Shown: one piece after another, positions 8,122 through 17,686 of the stretch | Numbering within the stretch: position 1 is the stretch's first letter | Layout: every line of letters starts with the position of its first letter | Assembly: GCF_900176395.1 (NCBI RefSeq) | Contig: NZ_FWXL01000001.1 | Coordinates: 372,001 to 436,000, forward strand | DNA from: Novosphingobium sp. B1 | Lineage (GTDB): Bacteria; Pseudomonadota; Alphaproteobacteria; Sphingomonadales; Sphingomonadaceae | Direction: 5' to 3' | Length of the DNA stretch: 64,000 nucleotides | Notes under the pieces: model-generated | Database searches by the model: none | Seen by the model: the letters and a program-made list of their open reading frames with translations, nothing else | Told to the model about the DNA's origin: nothing | Position numbers and translations under genes: made by a program

Positions 8122-9945
8122 TTAGAGCCCGGCCGCTGCCAGCATGGCTGATCCGCCACGCTCCGCTGGGTCCGAGTAATGGCGCATCAGCGCAAAGAGT
8201 TCGCGCCCGACGCCAAGGCCGCTTTCGGGAGCAGCCGCTTCGTCGCGCGCGGCCCATTCCGCATCCGCAACCAGCGCGACCAGCTCGCCCGTGTCCGCGC
8301 TGACCCGCACCACATCGCCATCGCGCAAGCGGGCAAGCGGTCCGCCAAGCTTTGCCTCCGGCGAGACGTGAATTGCAGCAGGGACCTTGCCCGAGGCACC
8401 CGACATGCGGCCGTCGGTAACGAGTGCCACCTTGAATCCCCGATCCTGAAGCACGCCCAACGGCGGGGTCAGCTTGTGCAGTTCCGGCATGCCATTGGAG
8501 GCCGGCCCCTGGAAACGCACGACAACAACGACGTCCCTCTCCAGCTCGCCGGCCTTGAATGCCGCCAGCACATCGTTCTGGTTGCTGAATACACGGCACG
8601 GCGCCTCGATCGTCCACCGCGAAGGATCGACTGCGCTGACCTTGATCGTGCCACGGCCAAGATTGCCCTTGAGCAAGCGGAAACCGCCTTCTGCCTGGAA
8701 CGGCGCATTCACCGGGCGCAGCAGTTTGTCGTCTGCCGATTCCTGCGGAGCAGGCAACCACTTCAGCGCATCCCCGTCCATCACCGGCTCCTGCGCGCCT
8801 TCTTCGAGAGACTTGCCATAGACGGTCATGATGTCGGCGTGGGCAAGGCCGGCACCGATCAGTTCGCGGATGACATAGGGCATGCCGCCGGCTGCGGCGA
8901 AGGCGTTCACGTCGCCTGCGCCATTGGGATAGACGCTGGCAATCAGCGGTACGGCGCGGCTCAATTCGTCCATGTCGTCCCAATCGATCTGGATTCCGGC
9001 GGCACGGGCGATGGCAGGAAGGTGAATGACATGATTGGTCGATCCGCCCGTTGCCAGAAGCCCGGCAATGGCATTGACGATCGCCTTTTCATCCACACAC
9101 AAGCCGAGCGGGCGATAATCGTCGCCGTTCCAACCGATCTGAGCAATGCGATGGACGGCGGCGCGGGTCAGTTCCTGGCGCAGCTTCAGGCCAGGCTGCA
9201 CGAAGCTGGACCCCGGCATGTGCAGGCCCATCATCTCCATCATCATCTGGTTGGAGTTGGCGGTGCCATAGAACGTGCAAGTGCCCGGCGAATGATAGCT
9301 GGCGCTTTCGCTCTCGAGCAGCTCGTCGCGCCCGACCTTGCCCTCGGCATAGAGCTGGCGGATGCGAACCTTTTCCTTGTTGGGAAGACCGCTTGGCATC
9401 GGGCCGGCGGGGACGAGGATGGTGGGCAGGTGGCCGAAGCGCAACGAGCCGATCAGCAGGCCGGGCACGATCTTGTCACAGATGCCGAGCAGCAGCGCAC
9501 CTTCGAACATGGCATGGCTGAGGCCGACGACCGCTGCCATCGCGATGTTGTCGCGGCTGAACAGCGACAGTTCCATCGAATCCTGCCCCTGCGTCACGCC
9601 GTCGCACATCGCCGGCACGCCGCCTGCGACCTGCGCAGTCGCGCCGACCTCGCGGGCGAAGATCTTGATCTGCTCGGGGTAGCGGCCATAGGGCTGATGC
9701 GCCGAGAGCATGTCGTTGTAAGCGGTGACGATGCCGATGTTCATCGCCTTGCCGCTCTTGATAAGGGTCTTGTCCTCACCCGATGCGGCAAAGCCATGGG
9801 CGAGGTTTCCGCACGAGAGCTGCGGGCGGTTGAGACCTTTCTCGCGCGAGCGTTCGATCAGATCAAGATAGGCGGCACGCGTCGGCCGCGAACGCTCGAT
9901 GATGCGTTGGGTGACGCGCTCGACAATCGGATTCAAGGGCATCAT
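8122..9945 (-). CDS. edd: 6-phosphogluconate dehydratase
   Basis: Dehydrates 6-phosphogluconate to KDPG, the defining Entner-Doudoroff step. The 607-aa protein belongs to the IlvD/EDD family. Cysteines expected to ligate the iron-sulfur cluster lie in [17 protein letters not shown] and GICDKIVPG, followed by the [12 protein letters not shown] segment. The ATG at 9945 overlaps the pgl stop (TGATG), so translation is coupled. KDPG aldolase (eda) is not found in the window and must be elsewhere. Confidence 0.97.
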   Translation of the reverse strand: MMPLNPIVERVTQRIIERSRPTRAAYLDLIERSREKGLNRPQLSCGNLAHGFAASGEDKTLIKSGKAMNIGIVTAYNDMLSAHQPYGRYPEQIKIFAREVGATAQVAGGVPAMCDGVTQGQDSMELSLFSRDNIAMAAVVGLSHAMFEGALLLGICDKIVPGLLIGSLRFGHLPTILVPAGPMPSGLPNKEKVRIRQLYAEGKVGRDELLESESASYHSPGTCTFYGTANSNQMMMEMMGLHMPGSSFVQPGLKLRQELTRAAVHRIAQIGWNGDDYRPLGLCVDEKAIVNAIAGLLATGGSTNHVIHLPAIARAAGIQIDWDDMDELSRAVPLIASVYPNGAGDVNAFAAAGGMPYVIRELIGAGLAHADIMTVYGKSLEEGAQEPVMDGDALKWLPAPQESADDKLLRPVNAPFQAEGGFRLLKGNLGRGTIKVSAVDPSRWTIEAPCRVFSNQNDVLAAFKAGELERDVVVVVRFQGPASNGMPELHKLTPPLGVLQDRGFKVALVTDGRMSGASGKVPAAIHVSPEAKLGGPLARLRDGDVVRVSADTGELVALVADAEWAARDEAAAPESGLGVGRELFALMRHYSDPAERGGSAMLAAAGL

Positions 9946-10568
9946 TCGCTCCAGTATATGGTCACGGGCGGGCCGTAGCCGCGCAGGAAATCGGTGACGG
10001 GATAACGCGCATCACCGCCAAGCGCTGCATCGAGCAGCGCCTTCTTCGAGGCACCCGTCACGACAAGGATGATCTCCCTTGTCGACTTCAGCGCCTTTTC
10101 ATTGAGGGTAAACCGGTCGAAAGGCGCTTCGGGTGGTAGCGGGATCGGGGTGGTTGCGATCACTGCAGGACCAGGGCGGACATGCGCTGTCATCTCGGGA
10201 AACAGCGAAGCGACGTGGCCATCCTCGCCCATGCCGAGCCATACGAGATCGAAAGGAGCCACTGCTGCGCCTTCCTCGAGACGCTCGAACTTCGCACCGG
10301 ATTGCCCAAGCGCCGCATGGATCTTGCCGAAGTTGCTGGCGGGGTGGTCGTCCGCAACCCTGCGATCGTCAGTAAGCGCAATGGTCACGCTCGCCCAATC
10401 GAGCGGGCGATCCTTGAGCAATGCCAGCACCTTGATCGGCGTGGACCCGCCGGTAAAGGCAATACGCTTCGTTCCCGATCCTGAAACCACGCGCGCAATA
10501 TGTTCAGCCACTGCGGCAGCGTCACCGGGCTGTGCCCATTGTATGCTCGCCGGTACGCGATCAGTCAT
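9942..10568 (-). CDS. pgl: 6-phosphogluconolactonase
   Basis: Hydrolyses 6-phosphogluconolactone to 6-phosphogluconate. The 208-aa product is a DevB/SOL-type lactonase with the N-terminal FTGGSTP loop, the TDDRRV segment, and [13 protein letters not shown] in the active site. It overlaps zwf by eight bases upstream and edd by three bases downstream, showing a tightly packed operon. Confidence 0.95.
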   Translation of the reverse strand: MTDRVPASIQWAQPGDAAAVAEHIARVVSGSGTKRIAFTGGSTPIKVLALLKDRPLDWASVTIALTDDRRVADDHPASNFGKIHAALGQSGAKFERLEEGAAVAPFDLVWLGMGEDGHVASLFPEMTAHVRPGPAVIATTPIPLPPEAPFDRFTLNEKALKSTREIILVVTGASKKALLDAALGGDARYPVTDFLRGYGPPVTIYWSE

Positions 10569-12009
10569 TCCAGCTTCTCCCGTCCCGCTCGGTCAGGGCG
10601 ATGCCCGCATTGGGGCCCCATGACCCGGCGGCATAGGGCCGGGCTTCCATTTCGGAGTCAGCCCAAACCTTGCGGATGGCGTCGACCCATTTCCACTGCG
10701 CTTCCACCTCGTCGCGGCGGACGAACAGCGTCTGCTCGCCTTCGATCAGGTCGAGCAGCAACCGCTCATAGGCAATGCGGCGGCGCGCCTTGGCGAAGGC
10801 TGTGGTCAGCGACAGATCCAGATTGACCTCGCGCAGCACGATGCCGCCGCGGTCCAGCCCCGGCTCCTTGGCCATCACCTGCAGCCGCACATATTCCTCG
10901 GGCTGCAGACGGATCACCAGGCGGTTCGCGCGAATTCGTCCGCCGCGCTCGGCAAAGACGTTGTGCGGCACCTGCTTGAACTCGACGACGATCTCGCTGC
11001 GCCGCTCGGCCAGGCGCTTGCCGGTACGCAAATAGAACGGCACACCGGTCCAGCGCCAGTTGTCGACGTGCGCCTTGATCGCCACGAACGTCTCGGTATC
11101 CGAAGGCTCGCCCAGGTCTTCCTGATACCCGGCGACCGAAGCCCCCTTTACCGCGCCGGTGCGATATTGCCCGCGCACCATCTCCTCGGCCTTCACCGGG
11201 CGAAGCGCGCGCAGCACCTTGACCTTCTCGTCGCGGATCGAAGTGGCATCAAGGCTGGCGGGCGGCTCCATCGCGGTCAGCGCCAGCAATTGCAGCATGT
11301 GGTTCTGCACCATGTCGCGCAGCGCGCCGGTATCGTCGTAGAAGCCCTTGCGCCCTTCGAGGCCGACCGTCTCGCTGACCGTGATCTGCACATGATCGAT
11401 GCCGCCTGCATTCCACAACGGTTCGAACATCATGTTGGCAAAGCGCAGTGCCATGAGGTTCTGGACCGTTTCCTTGCCGAGGTAATGGTCGATCCGGAAG
11501 ATCTGTTCCTCGGCAAAGGCGCCGGCGACTGCGTCGTTTATCCGCGTCGACGATGCGAGGTCGTTGCCCAGCGGCTTTTCAAGCCCGATCCGCACGTTGG
11601 CATGGGCGAGACCTGCGCGCTTCAGGCCTTCGATGGTGGGCTCGAACAGGAACGGCGCCGTCGACAGGAAGATCGACAGGCCGCACGATGTATCGCCAAG
11701 CTTCTCCGCCAGTGCGCCAAAGCCATCGACGTTCGACGCATCGAGCGTCTGGTACTCCAGTCGCTCCAGGAAGCTTGCCAGCTTCTCCTCGTCGCGCCTG
11801 TCTTCGGGCAGGAATTCGGCAAGGGCAGCGCGGGCAAATTCGCGGAACTCGGCATCGTCATGCTCGGATCGCGCGGTGCCGACGATACGCAGGTCTGGCC
11901 GGATCAACCCGTCCTCGTGCAAGGCATAGAGCGAAGGCAGCAGCATGCGCCGCGAAAGGTCCCCGGTTGCGCCGAACAGCAGCAAGGCCGAGCAACTGGT
12001 TTCGATCAT
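10561..12009 (-). CDS. zwf: Glucose-6-phosphate 1-dehydrogenase
   Basis: Oxidises glucose-6-phosphate to 6-phosphogluconolactone with NAD(P). The 482-aa protein shows the nucleotide-binding GATGDLSRR motif near the N terminus, the substrate-binding and catalytic RIDHYLGKE motif and the EKPLG segment. It is the first gene of the zwf-pgl-edd-glk operon. The 174-base upstream gap contains a palindromic element (12097-12110) resembling sites at the neighbouring lacI locus, which suggests that the Entner-Doudoroff operon may be co-regulated with sugar uptake (inference). Confidence 0.97.
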   Translation of the reverse strand: MIETSCSALLLFGATGDLSRRMLLPSLYALHEDGLIRPDLRIVGTARSEHDDAEFREFARAALAEFLPEDRRDEEKLASFLERLEYQTLDASNVDGFGALAEKLGDTSCGLSIFLSTAPFLFEPTIEGLKRAGLAHANVRIGLEKPLGNDLASSTRINDAVAGAFAEEQIFRIDHYLGKETVQNLMALRFANMMFEPLWNAGGIDHVQITVSETVGLEGRKGFYDDTGALRDMVQNHMLQLLALTAMEPPASLDATSIRDEKVKVLRALRPVKAEEMVRGQYRTGAVKGASVAGYQEDLGEPSDTETFVAIKAHVDNWRWTGVPFYLRTGKRLAERRSEIVVEFKQVPHNVFAERGGRIRANRLVIRLQPEEYVRLQVMAKEPGLDRGGIVLREVNLDLSLTTAFAKARRRIAYERLLLDLIEGEQTLFVRRDEVEAQWKWVDAIRKVWADSEMEARPYAAGSWGPNAGIALTERDGRSWND

Positions 12010-12096
12010 CGACGCAATTCTCCCTTGGGCAGTGCAATCCAGACGGCGCCTGCCTGATGGCGAACGCCCTAGACCCTTATGCGCCGCCGGGCATCA

Positions 12097-12110
12097 CGCA
12101 TATGTATGCC
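12097..12110. promoter_or_regulatory. Candidate LacI-type operator upstream of zwf
   Basis: CGCATATGTATGCC matches the palindrome GGCATACGTATGCC at 12 of 14 positions. It lies 88 bases before the zwf start in the only sizeable gap upstream of the Entner-Doudoroff operon. Similar elements occur at the lacI/TonB-receptor promoter region near 22.1 kb. The function is inferred from similarity and location only. Confidence 0.4.
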
Positions 12111-12183
12111 GGATAGCTATGCACGGAAGCGGCAATCGGGATTGTGCAACGCAACAGACCTGAGCGCAATCCCGCCCGGACCG

Positions 12184-14232
12184 CTACTTCCCCGGATGCA
12201 ACCGGACGGCAAGGCCACCGCCGGGCGCCAGCCAGGCTGGCAGGACATCGCCCTTCTTCACCTTGAGCGTGGCGTAGGCGATGCGGTGCCGGGCCTCGGT
12301 TTCGTAGGTTGCGCCTTCGCCATCCTTCCACACCGTGGCGGTATAGGTCTTGCCCGGCTCGAGGAAGTCCAGGCTCAGCGAGACATCGCGGGCGGTGGCA
12401 TCGTTGACGCCACCGACATACCAGTCCTGGCTGTTGCGGTCCTTGCGAGCGAAGATGGCATAATCGCCCACTTCGCCGGCAATCAGGTGACTTTCCGACC
12501 AGTCGGCCGGGACTTGCTTGATAAACGCCAGTTCCTTCGGGTGCGCTTCAAGGCTCTCGATGAAGTCCGCCGCCATCTGGATCGGCGAGTACAGCGCAAG
12601 ATAGAGCCCAAGCTGCTTGGCAAGCGTAGAGGCGAGCGGAACCTTGTTCGCACCTTCGAGGCTCAGGATGCCGGGGGTGTAGTCCATCGGTCCGGACAGC
12701 ATCCGGGTATAGACCAGCGTCGGTTCGTGATCCGGTCCGTTGGCGAACTGGCCCCAGGCATTGTATTCCATGCCGCGTGCGCCTTCACGGTCGATCCAGT
12801 TGGGATATGTGCGGCGCAGCCCCGTGTCCTTCACCGGCTCATGCGCGTTGACGACGATGCGATACTTCGCTGCCGTCTCGACGACCTTGAGGTGGTGCTC
12901 CACCTGCCTCTGCCCGTCGTGATATTCCATCTTGTACGTGTCGGGCGTGTCACCGGGGGCGAGGATGCCACCGGCATCGGCGACATAGCCGGTCTTCACG
13001 GCGCGGACGCCAAGCTTGTCATAAAGCTTCATCGCGTCTTCGAGCTGGGCTTCGTAGTTGGCGATATTGCCGCCGGTCTCATGATGCCCGATCAGCATGA
13101 CGCCCTTCTTCGCGCCATACTTCGTCACCGCGTCGATATCGAAATCGGGCGTGGCCTGGGTATAGCTGAACTCCTTGCCGTTGCCGAACCAGGTGCCGTT
13201 CCAGCCCTTGTCCCAGCCTTCGACCAGCACGCCGCCGAAACCATGCTTTGCGGCAAAATCCATGTACTGCTTTGTCCGCGCAGTCGTGGCACCGTGCTTG
13301 GGACCTTCCGCCCACGACCAGTCGCCACGGATCATGCCCCACCAGATGCCGATGTACTTCATCGGCTTGAAGTACGAGACATCGCCGATCTTGTTCGGCT
13401 CGTTAAGGTTGAGCTCCAGGTCGTTCTCGACAATGCCCTTGGCGGTGTCGGCCACGCGCATCGTGCGCCACGGCGTGTTGAACGGCACCGCGCGCGTCAC
13501 TTTCGGCCCGCTCGACGATGGCGCGAGTGTCGCACGGAAGGATGTGCTAGTCTGGCGCTTCAGCCACATGCCCGAGTAATCGACCAGCGCGGCTTCGTGG
13601 AACGACAGGTGGGTGCCATCGTCCAGTTTCATCGTGATGGGCGTATGCGCAGTGGACACCGCATCGATCGGGGTCTTCTGATAGACCTGCTCGTAACGGT
13701 TCCATTCGCCGCCGGGAATCCACCACGCAGTGCCATTCTGCGCGACGTTGAACTCGGTCAGCTCGTCGGCGATCTTCATCACCTTCATCGCCGATTGTTC
13801 AGGGATCTCGTAACGGAAGCCAAGCCCGTCATTGAACAGACGGAAGCGCACGTTCATCCGACGGCCTCCCCAGTCAGGGACCTGCTCGAACTTGACCAGC
13901 AATTCGTTGTGATTGTCGCTGACGTAGCGACGCTCGCCCCACGGCTGTTCCCAGGTTTCCTTGCCCGAGGCGGTCTCGCTGCCGATGATCTTCTGGCCAC
14001 GCTGCATCGTCGGCCCGTCGCTGGTGATGAAGCCCAGCATCGAAGAGCCAAGCAACAGCTTGCCCTTGCGGGTCAGGCTGTAGAGCGGGTGGCCGTCGTT
14101 GTCGGTGGTGACTGAAAGAACCAGCGATCCATCGGGCGAGGAGGCCGTCACCGTCTCTGCCAGCGCAGGGGAAACGAAGGCGCACGAAAGGGTCAGCGCC
14201 AGCGGCGCTGCGACGTTCAGAAGGTTACGCAT
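12184..14232 (-). CDS. GH97 alpha-glucosidase (SusB-like)
   Basis: Periplasmic alpha-glucosidase that releases glucose from maltooligosaccharides. The 682-aa protein has a signal peptide (cleavage near ALA-ET, residue 25), the N-terminal GH97 beta-sandwich and the catalytic barrel. E465 in VNAHEPVKDTG and E489 in REGARGMEY match the glutamates of the inverting, SusB-type branch; the retaining branch has Asp instead. It is the last gene of the TonB-receptor operon. Its ATG overlaps the stop of the upstream GH13 gene by one base. No transcription terminator is obvious after it. Confidence 0.93.
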   Translation of the reverse strand: MRNLLNVAAPLALTLSCAFVSPALAETVTASSPDGSLVLSVTTDNDGHPLYSLTRKGKLLLGSSMLGFITSDGPTMQRGQKIIGSETASGKETWEQPWGERRYVSDNHNELLVKFEQVPDWGGRRMNVRFRLFNDGLGFRYEIPEQSAMKVMKIADELTEFNVAQNGTAWWIPGGEWNRYEQVYQKTPIDAVSTAHTPITMKLDDGTHLSFHEAALVDYSGMWLKRQTSTSFRATLAPSSSGPKVTRAVPFNTPWRTMRVADTAKGIVENDLELNLNEPNKIGDVSYFKPMKYIGIWWGMIRGDWSWAEGPKHGATTARTKQYMDFAAKHGFGGVLVEGWDKGWNGTWFGNGKEFSYTQATPDFDIDAVTKYGAKKGVMLIGHHETGGNIANYEAQLEDAMKLYDKLGVRAVKTGYVADAGGILAPGDTPDTYKMEYHDGQRQVEHHLKVVETAAKYRIVVNAHEPVKDTGLRRTYPNWIDREGARGMEYNAWGQFANGPDHEPTLVYTRMLSGPMDYTPGILSLEGANKVPLASTLAKQLGLYLALYSPIQMAADFIESLEAHPKELAFIKQVPADWSESHLIAGEVGDYAIFARKDRNSQDWYVGGVNDATARDVSLSLDFLEPGKTYTATVWKDGEGATYETEARHRIAYATLKVKKGDVLPAWLAPGGGLAVRLHPGK

Positions 14233-15866
14233 CAGATCCTCTCTTCGATCAGCAGCGCGCCGAACGGCGGCAACTGCCCCACAGTGGCGCCGTTTACCGA
14301 CGCGAGTTCATTGCCATCCCGCACCAGACCTTGCGGCCAGACCACCGCAACGGAGGACAGGTTGAACATGCCTGCAATCGATTGGTCACCCGAATTGCGG
14401 CGGATGACAAGCAGGCATTCGTCTGCATGGAGAACTTCGAACGAACCAAGTCGCAGGGCAGCGTGCTCTCGGCGCAGGCGAAGCAACATGGTCGTCAGGT
14501 TGAGAAGCGATGCTGGGTCGGCCTCCTGCCGGTCGACAGCGCGCGAAAGATTGTCCTCGCCGACAGGAAGCCACGGTGCTCCCGAGGTGAAGCCCCCCTC
14601 GCCTGACTGCACCATCCACGGCATCGGGGTGCGCGCGCCATCGCGCGACAGGGTCAATGGCCAGTTGGCAATCGCCTCTGGGTCCTGAAGCAGCTCGAAC
14701 GGAATCTCCACCTGGGTCAGACCCAGTTCCTCGCCCTGATAGACGATGATGTTGCCGCGAAGGGACGCGAAAAGCATGGCCTTGAGGCGGGCAAAGGCCT
14801 CGCGCTCATCCTGCTGGCACCAGCGGGACAAGGCACGCGGCGCGTCGTGGTTCTCGAAGGCCCAGCTTGGCCAGCCGATGCCCGGCGTATCGGGCCACTT
14901 GGCCACGGCCTGCTCGACGAACCTTGGCGTCAGCTTGTCGGCATAGAGGAAATCGAAGCCATAGGCGCTGTTGAGGTGATCCTCGCCGGCGGTGAAGGCC
15001 TTCATCTCGGTCTCGGCCAGGTCCCCGCCGACTTCGGCCACGGTGAAGACCGCACCGTATTCATCGCACAGCTTCCGGGCGCGCTGAATGAACTTCAGGA
15101 TGTCGGGGTGTGACTGGTTGTAGATCTTCAACTGATAGTCGAACGGTCGCGTCTTGCGACGACCGTCATCGGGCGCCGGCGGATTGTCGCGCAGCGTCGG
15201 ATCGTGCATCAGGAAGTTCAGAGCATCGAGGCGAAAACCGTCCACGCCGCGATCCAGCCAGAAACGCATTACGCCGAGCAGCGCTTCCTGCACATCCGGA
15301 TTGTGCGCATTCACCTGTGGCTGGCTCGAAAGGAAGTTGTGCAGATAGTACTGCCGCCGCCGCGCATCCCACGTCCATGCCGGTCCGCCGAAGACCGACT
15401 GCCAGTTCGAAGGTGGCGAACCATCGGGCTTCGGGTCGGCCCAGACGTACCAATCGGCCTTGTCGTTCAGCTGGTCCTGCCGGCTTGCGGCAAACCACGG
15501 ATGAAGATCAGAGGTGTGGGCATAGACCTGGTCGATCGTCACCTTAAGGCCGAGTTCGTGGGCCCGCTTCACCATCGCGTCGAAATCGTCGAGCGTCCCG
15601 AAGATTGGATCGACGTCGCAGTAGTCGGCAACATCGTAGCCGAAATCGCGCATGGGTGACTTGAAGAACGGCGATACCCAGATCGCATCAACGCCAAGAC
15701 GCGCCACATGTTCGAGGCGCTGCGTTATGCCGGGCAGATCGCCGATGCCATCGCCGTTTGAATCGCAGAAGCTGCGCGGATAAATCTGATAGATCGCAGC
15801 GCCACGCCACCACGGCGCGTCGGCCTGGGGCTCGGGGCTGGCAAGAACGGCTTCTGAAGTCTTCAT
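14232..15866 (-). CDS. GH13 alpha-glucosidase (oligo-glucosidase type)
   Basis: The 544-aa product lacks a signal peptide, so cytoplasmic hydrolysis of short alpha-glucosides is likely. The catalytic triad is D214 (GFRLDALNF), E278 (VAEVGG) and D341 (ENHDAPRA). Region I reads DQVYAHTSD, without the usual Asn, as in alpha-glucosidases of the XgtA/HaG type (GH13_23), whose sequence it resembles from WWRGAAIYQIYPRSF onward. I chose the ATG at 15866, which overlaps the stop of the upstream amylase (ATGA); the longer in-frame extension has no family similarity. Confidence 0.92.
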   Translation of the reverse strand: MKTSEAVLASPEPQADAPWWRGAAIYQIYPRSFCDSNGDGIGDLPGITQRLEHVARLGVDAIWVSPFFKSPMRDFGYDVADYCDVDPIFGTLDDFDAMVKRAHELGLKVTIDQVYAHTSDLHPWFAASRQDQLNDKADWYVWADPKPDGSPPSNWQSVFGGPAWTWDARRRQYYLHNFLSSQPQVNAHNPDVQEALLGVMRFWLDRGVDGFRLDALNFLMHDPTLRDNPPAPDDGRRKTRPFDYQLKIYNQSHPDILKFIQRARKLCDEYGAVFTVAEVGGDLAETEMKAFTAGEDHLNSAYGFDFLYADKLTPRFVEQAVAKWPDTPGIGWPSWAFENHDAPRALSRWCQQDEREAFARLKAMLFASLRGNIIVYQGEELGLTQVEIPFELLQDPEAIANWPLTLSRDGARTPMPWMVQSGEGGFTSGAPWLPVGEDNLSRAVDRQEADPASLLNLTTMLLRLRREHAALRLGSFEVLHADECLLVIRRNSGDQSIAGMFNLSSVAVVWPQGLVRDGNELASVNGATVGQLPPFGALLIEERI

Positions 15867-17686
15867 CGAACAGTGATTTCCGGGGAGGGAGCAACGCGGC
15901 AGACCATGCTGCCGAAGGCGGGTAGATTGACGGTTACGCTGCCAGGTGCGGAAACCTGCGCCGGGCATTGGCCATAAAGCGTCTCGAGGCTTGTGGCGGA
16001 TGCACCGATCACGCTTCGCGTGGCGATCGGCTTGTCCGATGTGTTGAAGGCGATGAAGTATTCGCTACCGCTAACCGGATCGAAGCGGGAGACGGAAAAC
16101 AATCCGGGCGCCTCCGAATACGTTCGCGTAACTTGCCGCCCCCGCGCAAGCGCCGGGTGATCCTTGCGAAGCTGGGCCAGGTTGGCGATCAGCTTGTAGA
16201 ATGGGTGGGCAGGATCGAAGTTCGCCACCGCGGTCGATGCCGCAGTACCGAGCAGGCGGTTGTCGTTGTAGCTGGCAACCTCGCTGGCGAACATGTCCTC
16301 GCGCGCGTCCTGATCGTTGCCATCGCCAACAAAGCCCTGCTCGTCACCGGAATAGATAACCGGCGATCCCCGAAGGGTAAGAAGCATCACGTGGGCAAGT
16401 TCGACGCGCTGGGTCAGTTCCGCTTGCGAAATTCCCGGCATGTCCTTGGCGAGCAAGGTGGAGAACCGGCCCATGTCGTGGTTGCCAAGGAAGGTCGGCA
16501 TTGCCAGCGCTGCCTCTTCACCACCCTGATAGAGCACGTCGCCATCGAAGGTGTCGGCCAGCACCTCGGTTCCCTTGCCCTGCCCCAGCACTGCGCGGAC
16601 TCCACCCTGGAAGGCGAAATCGAGGACGGCAGGGTAACCGTCGCGGCGCGTGTAGCGGGCGATGGTGCCGGGATCCGACCCTTCGTGCGCCACTTCGCCA
16701 AAGATGGTGAAGTTCGGGATTTCGGCCTGCTTGGCCGTATCCAGCATGGCCGGTATGAACGCCTGCCAGAAGCCGGGGTCGACATGCTTGGCCGTATCGA
16801 TGCGATATCCATCGATGCCGAACTGCTTGATCCAGTTGGCATAGATCTCGATCATTCCGGCACGCACGCGCGGATGTTCTGTGAACAGGTCGTCGAGGCC
16901 CGCGAAGTCGCCGAAGCGGCTGTTCTCGCCGCGAAACGTGCTGTCGCCGCGATTGTGGTAGAAGATCGGATCGTTGAGCCAGTCGGGGACCTTCACGTGC
17001 GCTTCGGCTGGCGGGACGAACGGTTCGTACGCCGCGCCGGGATCGGTGAGCTTCGCGAAGTTCGCCTCGCTGGAATCCTCGTCGCCCGAAAAGCCGTGAT
17101 TGATCGGCTTTCCGTTCAGGCCGCCCTTGCGCGAATAGGGCCAGTTCGCCTTGTCGCGGTAGGTGTGTTGGCCACCCTTGTACTGGATGACGTCTGCCGT
17201 GTGGTTGGCGATGATGTCCATGTAGACCTTCATCCCCCGCGCATGCGCCGCATCGACAAGCGCCTTGAACTCGGCATTGGTTCCGAAATGCGGATCGACG
17301 CGGGTGAAGTCTGTGACCCAGTAGCCGTGGTACCCCGCGCTCTCCAGCCCCGGCCCGCCCTGCACCGGCTTGTTCCTGAACACCGGCGCAACCCAGATTG
17401 CAGTCGCGCCGAGGCCCTGCAGATAGTCGAGCCGGGCCGTCAGCCCTTTCAGGTCGCCGCCGTGGTAGAAACCCTTGGAAGCAGGATCAAACCCGGTCTT
17501 GTAGCGGTCACCCTTCAACCCGCCCCGGTCGTTTGACTTGTCGCCGTTCTCGAAGCGGTCGGGCAGCAGGAAGTAGATCGTTTCCCCGGCTGCCGGTCGC
17601 GCGCGGACCTCGGCCAGTGGGACATCTGCCAGCGCTGTCTGCGCTAGCAAAAGAGCAGGCAGGGCAAGGGCGAAAAGCTTAGGCAT
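15863..17686 (-). CDS. Secreted GH13 alpha-amylase family protein
   Basis: A 607-aa alpha-amylase-like enzyme with signal peptide (residues 1-20, cleavage ALA-DV), predicted periplasmic or outer-membrane. The catalytic triad is D297 (GYRIDTAKHV), E331 (FGEVAHEG) and D404 (LGNHDMGRF). It likely degrades maltodextrins brought in by the upstream TonB receptor before the GH13 and GH97 glucosidases finish the job. Its start overlaps the halogenase gene by eight bases and its end overlaps the next GH13 by four. Confidence 0.92.
   Translation of the reverse strand: MPKLFALALPALLLAQTALADVPLAEVRARPAAGETIYFLLPDRFENGDKSNDRGGLKGDRYKTGFDPASKGFYHGGDLKGLTARLDYLQGLGATAIWVAPVFRNKPVQGGPGLESAGYHGYWVTDFTRVDPHFGTNAEFKALVDAAHARGMKVYMDIIANHTADVIQYKGGQHTYRDKANWPYSRKGGLNGKPINHGFSGDEDSSEANFAKLTDPGAAYEPFVPPAEAHVKVPDWLNDPIFYHNRGDSTFRGENSRFGDFAGLDDLFTEHPRVRAGMIEIYANWIKQFGIDGYRIDTAKHVDPGFWQAFIPAMLDTAKQAEIPNFTIFGEVAHEGSDPGTIARYTRRDGYPAVLDFAFQGGVRAVLGQGKGTEVLADTFDGDVLYQGGEEAALAMPTFLGNHDMGRFSTLLAKDMPGISQAELTQRVELAHVMLLTLRGSPVIYSGDEQGFVGDGNDQDAREDMFASEVASYNDNRLLGTAASTAVANFDPAHPFYKLIANLAQLRKDHPALARGRQVTRTYSEAPGLFSVSRFDPVSGSEYFIAFNTSDKPIATRSVIGASATSLETLYGQCPAQVSAPGSVTVNLPAFGSMVCRVAPSPEITVR

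Noticed and set aside
8179..9978. 599-aa open frame antisense to edd
   Set aside because: Antisense shadow caused by high GC and codon bias; no signal, motif or ribosome site.
12079..14115. 678-aa open frame antisense to GH97
   Set aside because: Shadow of the GH97 gene; composition is Arg/His-rich and no family motif is visible.
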